NCBI GenBank assembly: GCA_003112755.1
Contig: BFBT01000002.1
Span: 248,001-312,000 of the forward strand
Origin: Lawsonibacter asaccharolyticus
GTDB lineage: Bacteria; Bacillota; Clostridia; Oscillospirales; Oscillospiraceae
DNA: 64,000 bases
Direction: 5' to 3'
In this document: in pieces, positions 58,112 to 64,000 of the stretch
How the letters are laid out: every line of letters begins with the position of its first letter
Position numbering within the stretch: position 1 is the stretch's first letter
The notes under the pieces: generated by a model
Database searches by the model: none
The model's input: only the letters and a program-made list of their open reading frames with translations
Told to the model about the DNA's origin: nothing
Position numbers and translations under genes: made by a program

Positions 58112-58220
58112 GGTCTTTATTACCAAAGAAATGTGATGGAAAAATCCTGTTTTGCTGTTTTGACATCCGCTGCATCCGGTTCCCTTGCGGGAACCTGTGT
58201 AGGATCCGTGAGATCTGCTT
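58112..58220 (+). repeat. Dispersed element, copy 23 (long form)
   Basis: GTCTTTATTACCAAAGAAAT ... GGTTCCC(TTGC)GGGAACC ... AGGATCCGTGAGATCTGC. Lies between convergent genes. Confidence 0.85.
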
Positions 58221-58230
58221 GTGGTAGTCC

Positions 58231-58270
58231 AAAAAAAATCCCCGCCAGGGAAGAATCTCTGGCGGGGATC
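58231..58270 (-). terminator. Terminator of the 58279 gene
   Basis: Minus strand: GATCCCCGCCAGAGATT ... CTGGCGGGGATTTTTTTT. Confidence 0.9.
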
Positions 58271-58278
58271 GTTCTGTG

Positions 58279-59421
58279 TCAGGCTGCAGGAGTCGCCGTT
58301 CCCTCGGAAGGCGTTGCTTCGTCCTCTGCCGTGGCCTCTACCTCTGTTGGAGTTTCCCATTCTCCCTCTGGCTGCTCAATGATAGGTGGCCGAAACTCAG
58401 AGCCCGGACCGATGTAAACGCCTTCCTCGTTATACCAACCAGGGTTTTCTTCCCTGCTTGGCACACCATCGGGCGGGCTGAGATAGCAGACCTCATCCAA
58501 ATCAGAATGGTAGGGGACATTCGGCTCCAGCTCATTCTTCAGGAATGCCTTGGTCCAGTTGTTGGAGGTCAGGGTCCCACCGATATCCTGCACGGAGTAT
58601 GGTAGCCAATAGCCGGTAGGTCCCATGACGACCGTAACCCGGACCTGGTGACCAGTCACAACTGCATTGTAGGAACGAACATCGTAGTACTGAGTGTCAG
58701 TGGAATCAGAGATTTCAGCCAGCTTTTCCTGCGGCTTGTCGTAGACATATTCACTGAGCTGGATGCTCGACCCGACGGCCGGCGCCGGAAGGATCAGCGA
58801 AGACCAATCCAGGAATGCATCGATTTTCATAGTAATGGGGGACCAAAGGATGGCTGCAGCCAGCGTTTCAGGATCGCTGAATACCTGAAATTGTGGGGCG
58901 GGGACATCAATGGCCTTATTGACCAAGTTGATGGCAATCTGAGTATCGCTTCTAAGCAGCGGGAATCTGCCGCTCCAGTCGTCTATCGCCTCATCTTCCT
59001 CACTCGGAGTCTGATATGTGGACATCTGCTCTCTCAGGTAATTGTCCAGCCCGGAGAAGTCGCCCTCATTCAGATACCTGGTAATATTCTTCTCAAAGGT
59101 TGGGATATCATTCTCAGTGACCGGAGGCCTGGCTTCGAATTCTTCCCGAAGCTCTTCTTTTGTGGTAGGATCAATATCCTTGAGTGACCCAGGGTTTTTC
59201 AGTCCCAGGAATCCAGAACCTTCATCCTGGCTGGAGTCAGGGAGAATGCTCAGGTCGCCCCTCATCGCAGCCGTCACCGCCCCAGCGATGATACCAACGA
59301 TCAACAGCACGGCGACAGCAACAATAACGGCGATTTGCTTCTTGAACTTAGCATCGGCAAGGCTGGCCTTGGGCTTGTCTTCTAAGGGCTCCTGCCGGCG
59401 GTCGTTTTGAGCGTCAAACAT
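58279..59421 (-). CDS. Membrane-anchored transfer-region protein, 380 aa
   Basis: An N-terminal basic stretch (AKFKKQ) and one membrane helix (about 30-53, IAVIVAVAVLLIVGIIAGA), then a large extracytoplasmic domain of helices and strands (NEGDFSGLDNYLREQM, YYDVRSYNAVVTG) and a Pro/Glu/Thr-rich tail. The position behind virD4 and the one-helix topology suggest a type IV secretion part (VirB8-like), but no motif proves it. The start codon overlaps the stop of a duplicated fragment of its own 5' end. Confidence 0.7.
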   Translation of the reverse strand: MFDAQNDRRQEPLEDKPKASLADAKFKKQIAVIVAVAVLLIVGIIAGAVTAAMRGDLSILPDSSQDEGSGFLGLKNPGSLKDIDPTTKEELREEFEARPPVTENDIPTFEKNITRYLNEGDFSGLDNYLREQMSTYQTPSEEDEAIDDWSGRFPLLRSDTQIAINLVNKAIDVPAPQFQVFSDPETLAAAILWSPITMKIDAFLDWSSLILPAPAVGSSIQLSEYVYDKPQEKLAEISDSTDTQYYDVRSYNAVVTGHQVRVTVVMGPTGYWLPYSVQDIGGTLTSNNWTKAFLKNELEPNVPYHSDLDEVCYLSPPDGVPSREENPGWYNEEGVYIGPGSEFRPPIIEQPEGEWETPTEVEATAEDEATPSEGTATPAA

Positions 59422-59690
59422 TTCTTAACACCTCTTTGGTGGTCGGCTCAATATCCTTGAGCGAGTTAGGGCTTTTCAGCCCAAGGAACCCAGAATCTTC
59501 TTTCTGGCTGGAGCCAGGCAGAATACTCAGGTTGCCTCGCATCACTGCCGTCACTGCCACAACAATAATGCCAATGATCAGCAGCACAGCGACCACGACA
59601 ACAATGGTAATTTGTTTCTTGAACTTGGCGTCGGCAAGGCTGGCCTTGGGCTTGTCTTCAAAGGGCTCCTGCCGACGGTCATTCTGAGTG
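59414..59690 (-). pseudogene. Duplicated 5' fragment of the 58279 gene
   Basis: Encodes TQNDRRQEPFEDKPKASLAD, the membrane helix and KDIEPTTKEVLRNV, matching the first 75 codons of the downstream gene with scattered changes. It has no start codon: the right end of the TnpB element lies at its 5' edge (59690). Its last codon overlaps the ATG of the intact copy (AATGTTTGA). A partial tandem duplication, with the transposon sitting in the upstream copy. Confidence 0.75.
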
Positions 59691-60016
59691 TGAACCTCGC
59701 CTTCTAAACAGCCTTGCAGCTGCTTAGAAGGAGCTTCTGCCAATCCCGGTAGGGAAAGTAATTCGTCCCAGATACAGCTCTGCAGACAGCAGCGGGGCCC
59801 GAAGGCGCCCACCCCTAATAGCAGGCCAAGTGGGCTCGAATGAAGCTATTGACAAACAGGTTGCCCTGTCTGCCATGGCAGGATACGCCTGCCAGGTTCT
59901 AACCCCAAGATGGAGGAACTTTTGCCAACGCCAGCCGAAGCCGGTCGTGACGACCCTGGGCCGTCCCACTGGGGACCTGCCAGCAGACTGGCTGACAGGC
60001 TTTTATGACCAAGCTC
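59690..60016 (-). ncRNA. Predicted TnpB guide RNA (reRNA/omegaRNA)
   Basis: Non-coding 3' part of the element, downstream of tnpB on the same strand, ending in the terminal hairpin. The bases after the end (ACTCAGAATGACCGTCGG, in the duplicated fragment) would form the guide. Confidence 0.55.
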
Positions 60017-61453
60017 TCACGCGGCGGCTTTCCTGTAGGAATGCTGCGGCTTGAGGGCTTTTAAGTTAGCATAGGTGCGCTGGGTCGTCTTGGGTAGAGT
60101 TTCCTCCAGTCCAGGGGTGACCTTGCACCACTCACGCAGGAAGTACCGGGCGCCAATATTATAGCTGGCGCTCAAGTCACAGTTGTACTCCTTCCCATTA
60201 AGGAAGGTGCAGCGCTCCTGCCCACAATGGGTCTCAGGGCGGCCCTTGGCCTTCTTACGGTCCTTCGTCTCCATGGCAATCAGCGCAGCCAGCTCGTCAT
60301 TCGTGAGATTGACACGGCCGCGGAGGATCTCCCCGCTGCCATCGAAGGCCAGCCTGCTGGTGCCCCAGGCACAGACCCGGGAGATCCGAATCAGGTTGCG
60401 GTGGGCCTTATGCTCCACCATGTCCTGGATGGCCCGCTTGCGCCACAAATGGAGGCGCTGTGCCTTGCGGCCGCGGATCCTTCCGTGGAAATCGAGGGCC
60501 TCGAACACGATGACATTGACGCCGTGCTCCACGGCCATATCCACGATAGCCCGGGCAATGTTGGCCGACAGCTGGTCATTGAGGTTATTGATCTGGTCCC
60601 AGGTGCGGCGACCGCCATAGCGGCCATGGTCCCGCTGTTCGCCGCGCTGCTTGTTCAGCAGATGGTTCATCCGGTCTTTCTCTCTGGGGAAGTTTATAAA
60701 CCTCCGCCCCAGGATAGCGCCATCAGCAGCCATAACAGAACAAACAGCGTCATTGTTGATGCCCAGATCCACAGCAAGGGCAAGCCGCCTGTCCAGCGGC
60801 TCGTCGCGCAGGGATAGATCGCGGTACTCCTCATAGGCAAAGCGCAGCCGGAAACTGCAGTCGCGGCGGCCCTTGCGCTTCTTCACCTCCAGGGTAGGCG
60901 CAGAGGCCTTGGCGCCGCTCCACCACTTGACCAGATACTTGACATCCCGGGGCCTGCAGTGGATATCCACCCACACCCAGTCGTTTTTAACGGACAGCTT
61001 GAGCTGCACGACGGTCGTCTCACCCTGGAGCATGGACTCGCACTCGCTCATGTTGCCGCGGAAGAACACGGGCATAACATTCCGGTCGTAGGCGAGTTTG
61101 GGCGGGCGGCCCTGCTTTCCGCCAGCTTCCCAATTGGCAAGATTCTTGCGATAGGAGGACACAGCTCCGAGAGCCATTGTAATGGCCGCCCGGCGAAAGT
61201 AGCTAGGGAACTTATAAAACTTCTCATCGAAATTATACTTGGGCTTAGGGAAGCCCTTCGTCTTATGGATCATGTGCTCCAGGGCGTGCTGCCCAAGTTT
61301 TCCGCCAGCTGCACAGATAGGAGGCAGAGTGTCCCACTCCTTGTCAACAACATCGATCATAAAAGCTACTGCGGCACGGTAAAGGCTGACAGTCGCCTTG
61401 AGCGACTGCCGGTGATCCTGGACATGTACGGCATAGCTGGATGTTACCTTCAC
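60017..61453 (-). CDS. tnpB: TnpB RNA-guided nuclease, 478 aa
   Basis: I place the start at GTG 61453 after AAAGGAGGTG; the upstream ATGs lie at the -10 box. RuvC residues are all present: D in AVDLGINND (about 229), E in VIVFEALDF (about 318), D in YNCDLSASYN (about 426). The zinc ribbon is degenerate: the first CxxC has become FDGSG and only HCGQERC and a further Cys remain. Long for TnpB (usually about 400) owing to an extended N-terminal half. Probably nuclease-competent, though the loss of zinc ligands makes this uncertain. Confidence 0.85.
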   Translation of the reverse strand: MKVTSSYAVHVQDHRQSLKATVSLYRAAVAFMIDVVDKEWDTLPPICAAGGKLGQHALEHMIHKTKGFPKPKYNFDEKFYKFPSYFRRAAITMALGAVSSYRKNLANWEAGGKQGRPPKLAYDRNVMPVFFRGNMSECESMLQGETTVVQLKLSVKNDWVWVDIHCRPRDVKYLVKWWSGAKASAPTLEVKKRKGRRDCSFRLRFAYEEYRDLSLRDEPLDRRLALAVDLGINNDAVCSVMAADGAILGRRFINFPREKDRMNHLLNKQRGEQRDHGRYGGRRTWDQINNLNDQLSANIARAIVDMAVEHGVNVIVFEALDFHGRIRGRKAQRLHLWRKRAIQDMVEHKAHRNLIRISRVCAWGTSRLAFDGSGEILRGRVNLTNDELAALIAMETKDRKKAKGRPETHCGQERCTFLNGKEYNCDLSASYNIGARYFLREWCKVTPGLEETLPKTTQRTYANLKALKPQHSYRKAAA

Positions 61454-61489
61454 GGGGGCACCTCCTTTGCAAATGAATCTGTACATCAT

Positions 61490-61520
61490 TATTATATGCA
61501 GGTCGCTCGGATTATATTTT
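61490..61520 (-). promoter_or_regulatory. Element-type promoter of tnpB
   Basis: AAAATAT, 15 bases, CATATAATA on the minus strand. A transposon using the backbone promoter suggests long residence, or that host genes supplied it. Confidence 0.7.
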
Positions 61521-61608
61521 TCATCTTGCCAACCGGGGAATGAGGTGTTTTTCTTACTCCGTCTAAGCCTGATGGCTTAGATGAAGGTTGCGAAAAACGG
61601 ATCAAAAC

Positions 61609-63906
61609 TCAAATCAAATCATCATCGTCGATCAGCGGGTCGCCAGACAGATCATCGAACCTAAAATCATCCTGAGGAAGCCCCTTGTCCGTCATGGGGC
61701 TCCCAAAGAAGCTCTCATCCATGGGGTCTGGATCGTTGTGGCCGTTGTCAAAGATCATATCTTCTGGGAGGTCACTGCCAGGTGGCGGCTTCAAAGCATC
61801 TTCTGCAAGCTCCTCCTCACCAAGGCCGAGGTTCGTCCCCGAGGCCGGCCGAGGTACGGGCCGAGACGCGGGCGTCTGAGTGGGAGCGGTGGCAGGATCG
61901 AGAAGCGGGTCGCTCTGGGGGCTGCTACCAAACTCAAAATCCTCAAATTTATCCTCCGGCTGCGGCCGGATGCCATGTTCCTTCTGAAATCGGTATTCAT
62001 GGGGGACGATCTCAGTATCGATCAAATCTTTGAGCATTCGGTCATATTCCTTGGGCAGCCACTGCACCACGCCGACTTTGGCCGGCTGGACCGAGTTGTA
62101 CTTGATGAGACTGTAGGTCAGCTCGCCAAAGGGCCGCTTCATGATGGCAGTGGGGCTGAAGAGAGCCTCCATCTTCTTCTGCTCACGGATGGACTCGGTG
62201 GGATGCCCCAGCCGATCCAGACCGCCCGTGATCAAGTCGAACTTCTTGCGGGATTCGCTCTTGACAACATCGACGGTCTCGTGCTCACCAAACTGATCCG
62301 AGTAGTATTTGGCATCCACGAACGATACACCAGGGAAGATGATCAGGTTACGGGCGTTGGTAGAGACCAGTTCCACGAAGTTCTTGCCATCCCGGCCGCC
62401 GCCCATAGCGATTTGGGCACGAGCCTGAGTCGCCAGGTGCGAGGCCACGCGGTAAGAACGGCCCTGAGTCAGCATGTCGGAGAAACCAGGCGTCGAATAA
62501 GTCTGGAACTCGTCGATGTAGAGGAAGTGCGCCCGGCGGTTATCTTCGTTGCCAGGCCGGCGGAAAACAGCCGACTGAAGCTGCAGGATGATGAAGTAGC
62601 CCAGGAACTTACCTAGGTCGCGCATCATACCTTGGGCTGTACAAATACAGATGACGCCGCCCTTCTCCAGGTGCTCGTCAAAGTCAATCTGGTTGCGCTG
62701 TCCCTTATCGAAATCAGGATTCAGGATGCCGCGCAGATACCGGTTGGCAATAACCTTGGACACCTGAGCCCGGATACCGGAGGAGTTCTCATACACCTTG
62801 GACCGCTCAGCATAGTACTCGTTGATGAACCAGCTGGCAATATCGGCATTTTCCTTCTGCTCAGCATCTGTCTCCCCCTTCAGTTGTCCAAACCTGGTGA
62901 CCAGCTTACGACCATCCTGGTTAGGATTCTGGAGGACGGTGTTCATATTGATGAAGGTTGCGTATTTGCCATCGACGCCTTCGGATTTGTCTAGGCGTTT
63001 CAGGACCTTGAGGGTATAACGGACTAGCTGTTCGGACAGGTCCTTGAAGTACTGAGGAGAGTCAGGGTTCAGCATCAGGAAGGTGGTAACAGCATTCTCG
63101 ATGACATCGTCCTCATCGCCCACCAGCGGGTTGAAAAAGGGACAATTATCCACGCTGGGGTCGAAATAGATGTAGGGGCGCCCAGCCACCTTGGCCATCA
63201 TCGCCACCTCACGGGCCAGATCTCCCTTAGGCTCGATGACCGTTACACCGGCCTCAAAATTCTTGATGTCCTGGTCTACCATAGGCAGAATGACCTGAGA
63301 GGTTTTACCGCCGCCAGTAGGGCCAAGAATGAGCATGTGCAGGAACCGATCTTTATATGGGAGTATCTCCCGCGGATCCTTGGCACCGGACTCGATCAAA
63401 TCTTTGTCCTTACACAGGATGATGTCGCCCGGCTTATAGGCTGGATCTTCACCCTTGCCCATTTTGGTACCCACCTCAGCCAGCTTGGTCCACATACCCT
63501 TGCCCATATCGCTCATCTGGAAGACGGTGAGGCCGGCTGCGCCGACGGCCATGAAGGCCATGCCCACAAGGGCTGCGCCGCCACCGCCGCCAGCCGCCTT
63601 TGCGATCCAGCTGTAAGGCACCAGGACCAGCAAGCAGATGTTAAGGTATAAATTGATCTTGGACCACAGACCAGCCTTGCCGGCCATCTCAGGAGCGCTC
63701 TGTCCAGTAAACATATACCAGACCAGGGAGACAAACTCCAAAACCATGGCTGGAAGGAACATGTTCTTGAAGAACAGCAACGACAGCAGGATGCAGAGTA
63801 TGGAGAGTCCGGCAAGAAACTGTTGGCCGGTGACTGAAAGCTGTGGGCCGGCTTCGGCGAAGAAAGTATTGGCTTTTTCGGCCATGCTTTTGACTTTTTC
63901 AATCAT
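61609..63906 (-). CDS. VirD4/TraG type IV coupling ATPase, 765 aa
   Basis: The coupling protein hands relaxase-bound DNA to the transfer channel. Start ATG 63906 after AAAGGAG. Membrane segments lie at about 28-68 and 88-127, Walker A GPTGGGKT at 195-202 and Walker B FLYIDEFQTY at about 460. The C-terminus is acidic (DDDDLI), as is common for the relaxosome-binding tail. Full-length and intact. The best evidence in the window that the element is conjugative. Confidence 0.92.
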   Translation of the reverse strand: MIEKVKSMAEKANTFFAEAGPQLSVTGQQFLAGLSILCILLSLLFFKNMFLPAMVLEFVSLVWYMFTGQSAPEMAGKAGLWSKINLYLNICLLVLVPYSWIAKAAGGGGGAALVGMAFMAVGAAGLTVFQMSDMGKGMWTKLAEVGTKMGKGEDPAYKPGDIILCKDKDLIESGAKDPREILPYKDRFLHMLILGPTGGGKTSQVILPMVDQDIKNFEAGVTVIEPKGDLAREVAMMAKVAGRPYIYFDPSVDNCPFFNPLVGDEDDVIENAVTTFLMLNPDSPQYFKDLSEQLVRYTLKVLKRLDKSEGVDGKYATFINMNTVLQNPNQDGRKLVTRFGQLKGETDAEQKENADIASWFINEYYAERSKVYENSSGIRAQVSKVIANRYLRGILNPDFDKGQRNQIDFDEHLEKGGVICICTAQGMMRDLGKFLGYFIILQLQSAVFRRPGNEDNRRAHFLYIDEFQTYSTPGFSDMLTQGRSYRVASHLATQARAQIAMGGGRDGKNFVELVSTNARNLIIFPGVSFVDAKYYSDQFGEHETVDVVKSESRKKFDLITGGLDRLGHPTESIREQKKMEALFSPTAIMKRPFGELTYSLIKYNSVQPAKVGVVQWLPKEYDRMLKDLIDTEIVPHEYRFQKEHGIRPQPEDKFEDFEFGSSPQSDPLLDPATAPTQTPASRPVPRPASGTNLGLGEEELAEDALKPPPGSDLPEDMIFDNGHNDPDPMDESFFGSPMTDKGLPQDDFRFDDLSGDPLIDDDDLI

Positions 63907-63947
63907 GTTATATCTAATCTCCTTTCGTTGGGGATTCTTGTCTTTAT

Positions 63948-63977
63948 AATCATATGCAGGTTGCCCAATATTCATTT
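63948..63977 (-). promoter_or_regulatory. Element-type promoter of the coupling-protein gene
   Basis: AAATGAA, 14 bases, CATATGATT on the minus strand, with a leader of about 35 nt. Beyond it the window ends without further features. Confidence 0.55.
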
Positions 63978-64000
63978 GCGGGAATGGGTTTGGGGGGATC

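Larger units (their letters stand above)
59690..61590 (-). mobile_element. IS605-type element carrying tnpB only
   Basis: The left end lies near a CTAAGCC ATCA GGCTTAG hairpin (61563-61583), close to a TTGAT that could be the target motif. The right end is the hairpin CCTTCTAAGC ... TTTAGAAGG followed by CGAGGTTCAC at 59690. No tnpA transposase is inside, so movement would need one in trans. It separates virD4 from its next gene. Confidence 0.65.

Noticed and set aside
3560..58220. CRISPR array or integron attC reading of the dispersed element
   Set aside because: Copies are kilobases apart, in both orientations, without regular spacers, and lack the RYYYAAC/GTTRRRY pair of attC sites.
1..64000. 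tRNA genes, replication origin, relaxase, integrase, sortase
   Set aside because: I searched by eye and recognised none in this window; absence in the rest of the element cannot be judged.

Overview
The window looks like part of a large conjugative plasmid or integrative element of a Gram-positive, endospore-type Firmicute (Clostridia; an Oscillospiraceae-like gut bacterium is my guess). What is seen: strong AGGAGG ribosome sites, S-layer-homology (SLH) proteins, a very large thioester/Cna_B surface protein, two fused SpoVG domains, a VirD4/TraG coupling ATPase and a multi-domain peptidoglycan hydrolase of the kind used by Gram-positive type IV secretion. No rRNA, tRNA, replication initiator or CRISPR array was recognised. 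That it is extrachromosomal or integrative is inference.

Layout. 1-6.2 kb: partial macro-domain gene, an unknown gene, an FtsH-like protease, a small protein, a lipoprotein and a five-repeat Myb/SANT-like protein. 6.5-8 kb: SLH metallopeptidase. 8.2-11.1 kb: eight-gene leftward operon of small, partly Cys-rich unknowns. 11.6-13.2 kb: small membrane protein and tandem SpoVG protein. 13.3-20.9 kb: 2525-residue adhesin. 21.8-26.2 kb: three SLH-CAP paralogues, two in tandem and one inverted. 26.6-35.3 kb: a patchwork of small cargo genes, including an Rpn-type nuclease, two C-type-lectin-like proteins with variable-region-like tails, a GNAT enzyme, a broken kptA and a second SLH metallopeptidase. 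35.6-36.6 kb: two apparent structured non-coding RNA genes. 37-38.7 kb: an IS3-family element. 38.9-47.6 kb: an operon recG-DUF2325-DUF2325-secA-ATP-grasp. 47.7-49.1 kb: small genes. 49.5-64 kb: conjugation region with the cell-wall hydrolase, a replication-relaxation-like protein, an S1 protein, a triple-helix-repeat protein, a membrane protein, a TnpB element and VirD4.

Three signals run through the window. First, a dispersed intergenic element of about 85-105 bp (5' TTTTTTAACGAAGAAA ... GGTCCGTGAG 3') occurs about two dozen times in both orientations; long copies share a hairpin whose arms vary in a compensating way. Second, most backbone genes are preceded by the same unusual promoter, AAATA(T/G)A-N14-CATATAATA, instead of TTGACA-N17-TATAAT; the two ncRNAs and several cargo genes carry ordinary promoters. 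Third, the 35.6-36.6 kb gap holds a candidate RNA of about 490 nt, with a 9-bp closing stem and several long-range stems, beside a second RNA of about 210 nt.

How the parts may work together (inference): VirD4 and the hydrolase serve DNA transfer; the adhesin, SLH and lectin-like proteins face the outside and could help contact other cells; FtsH, RecG, SecA and SpoVG homologues look like element-owned copies of host housekeeping machines; the shared promoter would let one sigma factor or activator control the backbone.
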